From: Porites lobata
Lineage: Eukaryota > Cnidaria > Anthozoa > Scleractinia > Poritidae
Direction of reading: 5' to 3'
DNA length: 64,000 nucleotides
Assembly (NCBI GenBank): GCA_942486035.1
Contig: CALNXK010000069.1
Coordinates: 2,190,001 to 2,254,000, forward strand
Numbering within the stretch: the stretch's first letter is position 1; each line of letters begins with the position of its first letter. Below are positions 24,183 to 33,445 of this stretch, piece by piece. The position numbers and the translations under genes were made by a program. The notes beneath the pieces are model-generated. The model searched no databases. It had not been told where the DNA came from and saw nothing but the letters and a program-made list of their open reading frames with translations.

Positions 24183-24830
24183 AATACCCGACGGCTTTTT
24201 CTGTTTAAACCAAGTCCGAGTTTCTGTTTTGTGCTTATTAGATTTCTAGCTAACCAGTGGCCCCATTGTCTTTCACTATAAGGAACGGCATCCAACGATT
24301 TTACCATTTTTCTATCCGCTTTATTTTTGCACTTCCGGTTATCTCTACAGACACTATAATCGACATCGTGCTGCATCGATATTGCATCTGTCGGCCCAGT
24401 TGGTTGATCATAAATTTCTAATATTTCACCAGTTTCTGGATTATATTTTACTTGATTTTCTAGATCATTATAGGGCCCTGTGTATTTATGGCCTAGTAAG
24501 GTCCACCCGCTTGCTGGTCTTGGTAATTTACCAATCTGTTTATGGATATCTATTGCACCTCCATCAAGATCTTTCCTGTTTGTTTTATAGTTTTTCTTTG
24601 GTCGTATTTTGGTTGATAATTGGTTAAGAGCATGAGAACCAACATTATGAATCATCGGATTCAATTTATCCAAAGCGTAATCCATAGCTTTTTTCTGTAA
24701 TTTAGGGTTTCTTAGAGCCTCGGAACCATAATATCGTCCCATTTCAACTGCTTTTGTACCCATCCAAGGGAGTCCGTGGGGGACAAATAGATCAGTCGCG
24801 GTTCCCTACAACGGTGTCAAATAAATCGCT
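24164..24830 (-). pseudogene. Phospholipase A2-like domain virion protein
   Basis: The open part (24164-24763, 199 codons) has a parvovirus VP1-like PLA2 module: a calcium-loop-like GHKYTGPYNDLEN and the catalytic HD pair in MQHDVDYSVC, followed by basic KNKADRKMVKSL. Upstream, the frame appears to reach about 24830 (AGSDLFDT and DLFVPHGLPWMG phrases) but is disrupted. In parvoviruses the same module breaches the endosomal membrane; an equivalent entry role here is inference. Its 3' end runs into the integrase start region in another frame. The copy in Polinton 2 (56190-56847) is similar and confirms the gene. Confidence 0.72.
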
Positions 24831-24850
24831 CCCAGCTTGTTAGGGCTCAA

Positions 24851-24970
24851 TTACTTTCCCTTCTTCAAAAATTTGAATTTTTTTATTCTGCATTCAGCGC
24901 AAGTGCACCAAAACATTAGTCTACCATTTTTGACAGTTTTGTAGCCAGAGGGCTCTACACATTCTGTTTG
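24851..24970 (-). pseudogene. Small zinc-binding protein, DUF5679-like, 5' truncated
   Basis: About 39 codons with ECVEPSGYKTVKNGRLMFW and CTCAEC, ending in a basic KKFKFLKKGK tail. The intact form in Polinton 2 (56045-56242) begins with a SYCVKQKK segment. Here a deletion of about 30 bases removes the ATG and that first part. Small proteins of this kind (DUF5679-like, Cys pairs) occur in large DNA viruses and Polintons. The function is unknown. It precedes the PLA2 gene on the same strand. Confidence 0.55.
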
Positions 24971-25056
24971 TATGTTATATAAAAATGGTCTAGGACCTGA
25001 CCCGTCGCTTTGACAGGGTAGCAGTTTCTTATAATTATAGGGGTAATAAATATTGT

Positions 25057-25218
25057 TTAATCAGTGTCGCTACTGTCTGGAATATAAGTATCATGGCTGC
25101 TATCTGACTCATAATCACTCTCACTCAAGGGCTCACAGTTGCAGCACTCAAAACATCCATATTGATTTACATAATTCGGGGTAACTTCTTGGCAATAAAC
25201 ACAGAACTTTTCTGACAT
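25057..25218 (-). CDS. Small zinc-ribbon protein with acidic tail (53 aa)
   Basis: Frame from the ATG at 25218. Cysteines are spaced as FCVYC ... CFECCNC, likely a zinc-binding knuckle, followed by a Ser/Asp/Glu-rich tail (SESDYESDSSHD, PDSSDTD). No named family recognised. The orthologue in Polinton 2 (55786-55947) has the same length and the same Cys pattern with one in-frame stop, so selection on this reading frame in the past is likely. It lies just after the protease gene. Confidence 0.6.
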   Translation of the reverse strand: MSEKFCVYCQEVTPNYVNQYGCFECCNCEPLSESDYESDSSHDTYIPDSSDTD

Positions 25219-25232
25219 TCTACGTATATGAA

Positions 25233-25700
25233 TTACATAAAATAGTTTATAAGAAATTGGTGACTTACCAGTTGATCTGTGAGACTGACTTTGGGGTTGT
25301 GAATAACGTCTAATAATGGTCGACCATTTTGTCTCTCCAGAAGGTAATATAAGCACCAATAACCACACAAAACACTGTCCCTTTCTTGTATTTCATCTTA
25401 TGAGTACACCATTTTTTTACCGCTTGTTTTCAGGTAATGTTTAATGTCATTGGGCATAATCAATCCGAATGGGTCACAATATTCACAATATTGTTTATCC
25501 ACGTTTCTATATTATAACAAATCCAGGGACTGCCTCCCCCAGTAGAATCATCGAGATTAATTATTCCTGTTTCCAATTTGTGTATTTTATTTGGTAAATT
25601 ATCACGGATGTAGATACCCCTGAAATATTTTATTCCTGACTGTGTAACTTATTGTAACAAATCAATATTTGATAACGGTTTGTTTATGAATCTTATAGAA
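25233..25700 (-). pseudogene. Adenain-like maturation cysteine protease, broken
   Basis: Frames on the minus strand show the signature order of a Polinton/adenovirus protease: KYFRGIYIRDNLP, TGIINLDDST, then CDPFGLIMPND, then RDSVLCGYWCLYYLLERQNG with the catalytic Cys, and a C-terminal NPKVSLTD segment. There are several lesions: an in-frame stop at 25649, a frame change in the middle and another stop near 25420. At the position where the catalytic His normally precedes Trp, the sequence reads GGSPW, so the His is absent. It would process capsid precursors. The gene lies between the minor virion protein and the small zinc protein. Polinton 2 carries a parallel copy at 55325-55771. Confidence 0.75.
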
Positions 25701-26528
25701 TTCTTCCTAGAATTGGGATTGAATTGAATGGACTGTTTGGGCCGAGAAGTAGTCCCTTTCCCTTTCTTTTTTTTTTTAACTCCCGCACCAACCGGGTTAT
25801 TCCATGTTCCAACAAAGGATGGTGGCATGTAGGGATACGGGGTAATCATTCCATGGCCATTGGTTGTATCGGGAACATAAAAAGATGTTGTATTAGCAGA
25901 ACCGGTTCTGTCGGCCTGGAGCCTTTTTTCCTGTCAATGCATTTAGTAACAGGGGGACTCCTATACTTGCTAGTAGAGTTCCTAAAAACCAGCCCTGCTG
26001 CGTTTTTGTTGGTCTGATAACCAATCCACTGCCTGATTGAAGAGCATTAAGAATATCCCTCTTCTGACCCGCTGATAGTAAATATTTGTACGCAATCAAT
26101 TGTGCTATTTTATCCTGTGGAATAAGAAAACCTCCTCGTTGGCCCTTTCCGAATATTTTATCCACACCGAGACTGGCTATGCCTGATAAGGCACCTTTTG
26201 CAAGCGGTGCGACAGCTTTTTTGGCTAATGGCATGACCATTGGTAGCAACTTGCTTCCTAATCTGAACAATGATCCCCACAAACTGCCACCGTGTCTAAC
26301 GGCCTTTCTGATTTGTGTTTTTGATGTTTTAATATCTGACCCTGTACCCTGGCTCATTGCTTTTTTCAATTTATTGATCTGAGTTTTTGTGAGCATTAAT
26401 TCGTGTGGACTGGATAACTCATTTTTAGCAAGTCTGGTTGTTATTGCTGAATTATTATTGTAAGCTCACGAAAGCTTTTCCAATTGTCCCTCACTAAGTG
26501 ACACACCATAAGGATAATATTTCGTCAT
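25649..26528 (-). pseudogene. Glycine-rich minor virion protein, amphipathic
   Basis: The start is probably the ATG at 26528 (MTKYYPYGVSL...), with an in-frame TGA after about 20 codons. The main frame runs 25893-26396 with KTQINKLKKAMSQGTGSD, GGSLWGSLFRLGSKLLP, LAKKAVAPLAKGALSG, GVDKIFGKGQRGGFLIP and GVPLLLNALTGK. It then shifts frame near 25905 to a tail with PYPYMPPSFVGTWNNPVGAG and KKKKKGKG (25649-25849). The hydrophobic glycine-rich helices and basic tail recall adenovirus minor core or membrane-lytic proteins such as pVI and pX, but I would not claim homology. It sits between the major capsid gene and the protease in both Polintons, so a virion role is likely. Confidence 0.62.
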
Positions 26529-26572
26529 CACTTGTATATAATATATGTTACATAATTTTAATCATATTCAAT

Positions 26573-27885
26573 TTACGATCTAAGTATTATTTTACCATCC
26601 TTCTGAATTAGTTCAACATTCTGCTCGTAGAGAGTCAATGCATAAACTGAGTATGCTGTTGCCGTTATTCCAGATAGCTCATATTTGAATGTCAGTTTTG
26701 TGGTGCTGTTCTTAATATCCATTTTCTGTTTTGTTAGGTCGAAATAGAGGAAGGGAAACAGGGTACTAAAATTAGATTTATTGAGTAATGACCCTTCACC
26801 ATATTCATTTTTATGGACATATTTCAGAACATCCCTGAAAACTCTATTCATATCAGCAGTTAGTGTGTAATGTATTTCGGGGTATTCGTTTCCATTTCCG
26901 ACTTCCAGGTGACAATTGGATAAGGTCCTTGGGTCAGTTGAGACAGAGAATGTATTGTACAAGAATGGATTAGCTGTCAGGGCATCGATATTCGCATCAT
27001 TGATTATGAATACAAGTACGTGTCGAGGTTTTGAGATACCAGTTGAGATCCTAAAATGGCCAGCTCTCTGCCGACTACTATTTGATCTTTCGATATTCTC
27101 TCTCAAGTAAGTCCACTTGTGATTTTTAAGGTATTGACTCATGTGGGATGATTGGCACTCACTGTTAAAGGTTATTCGCGGAACATACAATTGCATCCTA
27201 GTGATAACCAATCTGCAACCAGTCCCGGCTTGCCAAATTAGGTTATCATCTGACTCAATTTCAAAATTCATTTCAACCCTTGTATTAGGTAACAGCTCAT
27301 CCTCTAACATTCCGAAAAACGAGTATCTATTCAGTGGTATTTCAGTTTTTACTGTAGATGAGGTACCTAGGAGTGCTTTCCGAAGAGCAAAACCCTTATT
27401 TTAAGCTGCTCTTCTTTTGGCTAACTGATTTGCACTGCTAATTTCAAATTCCCGCTTTTCTGCATCTCTGGATGTATCAAGGAAGAAAAACTCATTACTT
27501 ACTGTCTTATCGGCGTATGCCGGACTGTAGTCAAGTAAATTCTTGATATTAACCGCATGATTTGCGTCATTACAATCATACACTTTCTTACATTGAGATT
27601 AATATCAAAATGTTTCAAGAATGAGTACGACCCGTTTACAATTCCATTATGATCTGCTAATGCAATATTACCTCCATTAGCCAGCAAGACTACTTTAAAA
27701 TCAAGACTGATTCGAACATTATACCAGTCGAATGGTGTAACCTCTCTGCTGTTATCAACAACAAACCTATAGCCATCCTTTTTCTGGTTAGCAATAGTGG
27801 CAACAGTTGTATTTAGTGCTGTTTCTAGGTCAAAAATAACATCTTCATATCGTTCAACATATTTTGGATCCCTAAACGATTTCAT
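26573..27885 (-). pseudogene. Major capsid protein, double jelly-roll type
   Basis: About 437 codons from the ATG at 27885 (MKSFRDPKYVERYEDVIFD). The frame shifts near 27580 and meets an in-frame TAA at 27401-27403. The largest open piece is 26573-27310. Recognisable phrases are FDINLNVRK, VYDCNDANHAVNIKNLL, IPLNRYSFFGMLEDELLPN, NLIWQAGTGCRLVI, and the C-terminal TYLRENIERS and YALTLYEQNVELI. These match the Polinton capsid protein family (C. elegans F54H12.2-like) predicted to form hexon-like trimers. The gene is preceded by TAATATATTAATAT directly at the ATG. A C-terminal portion only survives in Polinton 2. Confidence 0.8.
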
Positions 27886-27896
27886 ATATTAATATA

Positions 27897-28268
27897 TTAG
27901 ATAAATCTTCTCATTCGTCCACCCGATAATAACTGATTTGCTTTTTCATTAATCTCGTAATCGGTGAGCTCCTTTTGTGGATTTTCTATCGGTGATGACG
28001 CTGCTGGTGTTTTTTTGTTTTTATTCTTTTTGCTTAATAACTGACTAATTTTATCGCCCGCTTTTTCGCCCGCGTATTCACCAGTCTTAGTAGCAGCAGT
28101 CTTAACGGATTTTTTGGTTGCTGCTTTAGCAACTTGTTTTGCCGTCTTTCCAAACAACTTTCTGCCGATCGTTTTGAAAACATCGGTAACACCTTCCTCA
28201 TAAATGTGCTTCTTAACATATCTTTCCATTTTGACATCATAACGTTTCTTGAATTCTGATTATTTCAT
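27897..28268 (-). pseudogene. Basic Lys/Ala-rich protein, core-like
   Basis: By comparison with Polinton 2 the start is at 28268. Here codon 3 is a stop (TAA), although a usable ATG remains at 28229. The product of about 110-123 residues has HIYEEGVTDVFKTIGRKLFG, then AKAATKKSVKTAATKTGEYAG and AGDKISQLLSKKNKNKK. Strongly basic alanine/lysine composition resembles viral core or histone-like proteins, but the fold is unknown. It lies between the capsid gene and the penton-like gene in both Polintons, indicating a structural role. Confidence 0.55.
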
Positions 28269-28269
28269 G

Positions 28270-28527
28270 TATGTTATCAAGTTAGATATTTTGCTGGTTT
28301 AGATCGTAATATTAAGGTCATAAACCAGTCGATCTTATTTAGACCAATTGGTCGTCCTAGTGAGTCAAATCTCATTTGACTGATATTCACTGATATTCAA
28401 TTTCTGGGTTCAAATGTAAATGGAAAGATTCTTGTTAAATTGTCAGTTGGAATAACAGTTAGAGTATTAGTATTAACACCGTTCAATATGCTGTTCGTAA
28501 TGGCATCTGTGTTAATATAGATCATAA
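28270..28527 (-). pseudogene. C-terminal half of the penton-like gene, separated by an insertion
   Basis: The complement strand has ILIVNTDAITNSIL-like content and ends in a GRPIGLNKIDWFMTL-like phrase (with frame damage), matching the end of the penton-like gene in Polinton 2 (53400-53630). It is cut off from its N-terminal half at 31278-31789 by repeat copy D. Confidence 0.6.
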
Positions 28528-31277
28528 TATATAGATTTAGCCAGGGCTAAAAGCGAAGCTCCCGTTAATAAATTCATAATTTAAATCGAACAATAAACTT
28601 GTAATCCACAGATCAGGGAACATTCATGTGACTTTTGAGGCAAAGGCTAAGTGATTTTAGAGAAAAATAATTTGACAGTCCAAGAGTGAAACAAATTTAA
28701 TTTTACATCGAGTTAATAGTCTTATTTGTAAATCCAAAAAAAGCAATCATGTTCGATCAGAGTAGATTAGGCCTGGAAAACAAATAGACCTATTCGTGTA
28801 TTACTGCATTAGTTGTTGCATCATAAATGTGGCATTCACTGCTCTCCAACATTGCTCCGTTAGAGAGAGTATGCAGTGACTATGGATAATTGGTCAACCC
28901 CGAAATATAATTTTAAGAAACACACGCGCAACGATAGTCCTTGGTGGCAGCCAATTTACACGTTGCATTCCTCTGTCTAAAAGAGAGGCCAAAATAAAAA
29001 ATCAGGCCGGATTTTTTGTGTTCGACAAGTTTAGTTTACCAGTAAATCTTGACGACGAATCTGGTGGCGTGTGAACCAGCCTTTTAAACATACTTTTCCT
29101 CATCACGTCTCAGGTAAACAGTACTATGAGGCTCTTTTTTATCATACAGACTTCGGACAGAATTTGTTCTTTTTTGCCCTATGAAACCTATAATTCTGCA
29201 GTTTTTCACAATTTTGCAAGAGAATTTGCACTCATTCAAAATCCACGACAATCAAGGCACGCGCTTCCTTTGCCAACAAATTATAGCATTGAATTATAAA
29301 ACATTTTCATGAAGAGAATTCTATAATGCCGGGACTTTTCAGTTAGAAAAATCTGGTCCTATGTGATATGCAGGGTAATAATTATGGGCTTTTAATGAAA
29401 ACGATAAAAAAATTCCCAAAATCACTTTTCGGCCAGCCGAACGGGTTCTCACTTTTGACAGGCACCAAATTTGCAGTGCGATTAATAGAGTTACCATTTA
29501 CGCTTCAACATGATAGAGAAATTGTTATGTTTAGGTTTTATTTCCCTTTATTTATTAAACTGCGTATGGTTTTGTCATGTGTAATCTTTAAAAGCAAGTG
29601 ATATTTACGCGCGGCGTTTTGAGTATTCCTGCATGCGATGTTCATGTTCGACCAGAAACAACCGGTGCAGTGATAAAAATTGCGGGAGGGACTACTAACA
29701 ATCAATAAAATAAATATAATTCGGTGAAACATGTACAGAGACAATAATTTTCATTCACGAATAGACGTATTGAGAGTAAAGTGTCTGAGAATCATGAGTC
29801 AGGTACGCATAGGCATATTTATGTTTTAAGCCGGCTTCCCGGTGTTTCCTCTTTTTCAAGATGAACTCGAGGAAAGAAAATCGCTCAGAGCCTTCTGTTT
29901 ACAGCCAAAATCATAACTAAATAATCTCCGGAACATTTTAAAACATGACAAGATGTCACAAAACTCTGTCAGCTCCAGCTCCGGTAAGCAAGTTTCCAGA
30001 CGCTGCATAAATTTTCCGCATGAACTCACCTGTCAAATTTTGACCAATCAGAGCATAAAAATTGGACGTAGAGCGTGATCAACGCGTGACAGTGAGAAAA
30101 GTCAAAAGCGATTGCTTTCCCGGCATGTAAATATAAAAGCCGGTTGAATTTTCGTGTCCGAGGTCAGTTCGAAATCAACATTTTAAAAATGCAGCTCATG
30201 AACACGACTTATTTCATATGCATTTTAAAAAAATTGAACTCGAACCTGCGATCATTTAAAAAATAGTAACTTGTCAGCGGATGCCTTCAATAAAACACCC
30301 GAACTCAGTGGGTCGATACCTGAGCCCGCGATACGGTTAGGCGATACTGGTCAGCAGAAACATTACTTTGACAACTGTCAATTAATCACAACATGGATGT
30401 ACAAAATCAGGTTGCAGGCTCCCAAACTAGCTAGAAAGTGTGAGATTAAACATTGGTAGGCCTGAGGTGCCTGTGCCGAATTTTCTAGGATGGATAGATT
30501 TTCTAAGCTATGCCGCTATGGGGCTTCGAATTGAGCCCGTGATCAAATAAAATATCAGCGCAAAACTTTAAACACTAAATTAACCTGAATGGATAAAAAA
30601 TGAGCCCGCGATACACTCAGATGATGATGGTCAGCGTATACTCTAGTTTGACAGCTGTCAATTAACCTCCATTAGAATGGCGAATATTCGAATTAACAGA
30701 CTACGAGTGTGAGTAAGACATATCCGTCCGGTATGTAGTGGAAAATGCCAGATCGTGTACCTGAGCGAACCTGAGCCCACGTTATTATTATTACGTTATC
30801 ACGTCCTTTGATAGTGGTCTGCACGTGTCTTATTTTGACAGCTGTCAATTGAACTTAATTTGGCTTGCCAATATAACTTTAAGCGACTGTCAGCCAGCTG
30901 ACAGCCTTGCCCGGCGTAGTTTCGTTTTTATGTTGAATTGGTAAGTGTGACATATTACATCAGCTTATATGTAGGGGCAAAACGGCTGGTCTTTCATCTG
31001 AGCCAGCGAGATGGTCATGTGATAATTGTCAGCGGATGTCTGATTTTGACAGCTGTCAATCTAATCGTACTCATACGGATGGTTTACATAACCAAGAGGC
31101 TAGTCAAGTTGTGCAAGATCTATTGTGACATTTGGCATCGGCTTACATGAATTGTGTGTACGGGTGGGCGTACGCTACGTCATAACCAAATTTTCTCGGA
31201 TGGATAGTTTACCAAGTTTTCTTACCCATGGTGCTCCGCTGTGCGCGCGCTTCGCGCGCGCGAGAGCTTCGCTATCA
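28528..31277 (-). mobile_element. Repeat family copy D inserted in the penton-like gene
   Basis: Read on the minus strand it has the same order as copies A and B: a CG-alternating start with GCGGAGCACCATGG, then CAATTGACAGCTGTCA, the CACCGGGAAGCCGGCT phrase, and the terminal GCCCTGGCTAAATC followed by TATATATTA. It interrupts the penton-like frame just after a PNITNSID phrase. Target duplication is unclear because of decay. At about 2.75 kb it is longer than copy A, mainly because of extra repeats of the ACAGCTGTCAATT block near 30370-31060. Confidence 0.75.
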
Positions 31278-31789
31278 ATGGAATTTGTGATATTGGGAAG
31301 AATTGTCCCATATTCTGTTTTATTGACAATCTTTTCTGTGAACCCAATCAACTCCCCAAATTTACTGTTTCTCAGGTCCAGTTGGTAGTTGCTGTCAATC
31401 TGAATGAGAATCTTGTAGGTTGACAATACAAATGTTAGGTTAATATGGTATTTATCCCTAGTTTTATCGTCGGTGGTAAGATGGCCTTTCTTTTTCATGT
31501 ACTGATGGAGATAGTCACTTAGGTCTGAGTAAGTATACATTCCATCCACAAATTGGACGGTTTGCCAGGATGTGCCACCATCATGGGAGTATTTTATTTG
31601 ATTATTTTGATACTGATCTGAAATATTGTGCCAACTGTAAGTCATAGTGGCCTTATCCAAGGCTATTTCATGTGTCATATTATTTTGGAGTTTTAACACT
31701 GGATCGAATTTGATTATAAAATCCTCTGCTTTATTCCGGCCGATTTTCTGCCTATCAACAGATGATATACGGATTGCTCTTTCTTGCAT
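31278..31789 (-). pseudogene. Penton-like minor capsid protein, N-terminal half
   Basis: Open from the ATG at 31789 (MQERAIRISSVDRQKIG), preceded by TCTAATAATATAA. It has FIIKFDPVLKLQNNM, IALDKATMTYSWHNIS, DGMYTYSDLSDYLHQYMKK and GELIGFTEKIV, then passes into repeat copy D after NSID. In Polintons the penton homologue is a single jelly-roll protein of about 250 residues filling the vertices. Length, position next to the coiled-coil gene and order relative to the capsid gene support the assignment, which remains family-level inference. The break removes the last third. Confidence 0.6.
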
Positions 31790-31797
31790 TTATATTA

Positions 31798-32868
31798 TTA
31801 GATTACATATTCCTTCAACAGACTATTAAGCTGATTGTTATTTAGAACACCTAATCTGTTCAGTGTGTGAGCAATTTTGGAAAATTCATTTTTCACACCA
31901 TTATTTCCAGCCAGTATTGATCCACCTAATAATTCCAATTTGTCCAATAGGTCAGCTGGATTATTATAATAACCAACCCCCAAGCCGATTTTTTTGTACT
32001 TATTACTGGTTCGGTGAATTGGAATATCACTTATCCTGTTTAATGCATCAAATACCATTTTTGATAATGGCGAATACTTCTTTTTACTGTTGAACCGCTT
32101 TGTGAGCAGATAAAGTGTATCAAAGTCCACTTGCTTATCATATACTTTCTTACCATCCTTATGACCAATTCGTTTGAGTTGTCCATAAAGTTCGGGCACA
32201 TCAATGTTTACATTTCCATAAACACCAGTTTGTGGGTTAACCTTATAAGCATTCCTCTTTTTTTGTGAATAAATACCCTGACCAACTTTCAATGTCTTTG
32301 CGCCTTCCTCTAAAATACCAATTCTTTGTCTGTATTTTTTCATAACGTCAATTCCTTCAGTATACTCGACAATTTCACCCCTATTTCTCTTTGTGCCAGT
32401 TTTTGTTATGATTAAATTGGCTTTTTTCCGACCTAATTCGTTATTTATTTCACCAGATTTAGCTCATATTTGTTTCGCATAATTTGGTTCTTTTAAGGTT
32501 TGCAAAAAAAATGTCAGCTGGTAATGGCAATTTCTGGTTTTGTATGAATGCCAATTCTTCTTGAGTGAATCCCTTATTCATATCAGCTGCCATCTTGGGT
32601 GCCACCTCACCACTTGGACCCAGTAATGCTAATCTTTGAACTTGCTCAGCATATGGACAACTTGTTTTTTAACATCTTCTCTCAATTTACTAATCTCCTC
32701 TATCTCCTTGTCAAATTTTTCCGTTACAGGTTTCAGGTCTTTAGCCACCTTTTCAAATACATCCTGATCTCTAGTTTTAACTTCTTTTATAACATCCCTA
32801 ACAACTTCAGTCATTTTTCCTGCTTCAATTTTAGGGATACTGAGTCTCTTGAATATTTCGATATCCAT
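31798..32868 (-). pseudogene. Coiled-coil structural protein of Polinton 1
   Basis: A single gene in origin, now three pieces: 32629-32868 (MDIEIFKRLSIPKIEAGK; then a long charged coiled coil, VTEKFDKEIEEISKLREDV), a middle section with FTQEELAFIQNQKLPLPADI in shifted frames, and 31798-32343 (KVGQGIYSQKKRN, VDVPELYGQLKRI-like, YNNPADLLDKLELLGGS, FSKIAHTLNRLG). It overlaps nothing and shares a divergent promoter with the ATPase gene. The conserved arrangement in both Polintons suggests a virion or assembly role. I do not recognise a named family. Confidence 0.6.
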
Positions 32869-32935
32869 TATACTATTGTGTTATACAAAACTTATCTCAA
32901 CTTATCTTAAGTTACCTAACACAATAGTATAATGG
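32865..32935. promoter_or_regulatory. Palindromic bidirectional promoter between coiled-coil gene and ATPase
   Basis: Exact 19-base inverted arms, CCATTATACTATTGTGTTA at 32865-32883 and its complement at 32917-32935, each including the ATG of one of the two divergent genes. The 33-base centre contains ACTTATCT/AGATAAGT-type repeats. Polinton 2 has the same plan at 51743-51822, with a CCATATACTATTA arm, four AGATAAGTT repeats in the middle and TAATATAATGG. Both genes thus have nearly the same leader, and any 5' UTR must be extremely short. Confidence 0.7.
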
Positions 32936-33445
32936 AGATTCCAAATTATGATTTCAATGAAGACGAAAATACAAACTTTAAACAGCTGTACAAGTACATG
33001 CCCAAGTCCAATTTTAGGATGCTGATATGTGGAAATTCAGGGTCAGGTAAAACAAACCTACTTTATCACATCCTTATGAAACCATTAGTCTACTATGACC
33101 AGATCCATTTATACGGCAAAAACCTTGAACAGGAAAAGTATCGACACATGATAGAAACAATGAATGATTTTAGTGGCCAGGTTGGATATGACATAATGCA
33201 CTGCAATAATGATGATATAAAACCTGTCAATAGTCTGGAGGGCGATGCCCAGAAAATTGTAATATTCGACGACTTCATTTGTGATAAAAATCAAAAACCG
33301 CTTATCGTTTATTTCATTCAAGGCCGCCATAAGAACTGCAGTGTAATTTACCTTTCACAATCATTTTATAAAACTCCGAAAGATATCAGACTAAACTGCA
33401 GTCATTATGTTGTTTATGATTTCCGTAGTAGTAATGAAAGAAATA
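32932..33445 (+). pseudogene. Packaging ATPase (FtsK/HerA, A32-like), N-terminal part
   Basis: Starts at the ATG at 32932 (MEIPNYDFNEDENTNF). Walker A is GNSGSGKTN at about residues 32-40. Walker B is IVIFDDFICD at about residue 110, followed by FIQGRHKNCSVIYLSQSFYKTP, a sensor-like motif typical of A32-type genome packaging ATPases in Polintons and large DNA viruses. It powers DNA packaging into the capsid. The frame is cut at 33446 by a 2.6 kb insertion; the C-terminal end reappears at 36027-36146. Confidence 0.88.

Noticed and set aside
31230..31270. CG-alternating palindrome as a possible origin or Z-DNA site
   Set aside because: It is the constant end of a dispersed repeat family found elsewhere in the window, so there is no locus-specific function.
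32599..33330. Open frames antisense to the coiled-coil and ATPase genes
   Set aside because: Shadow frames of genes with clear motifs on the other strand.
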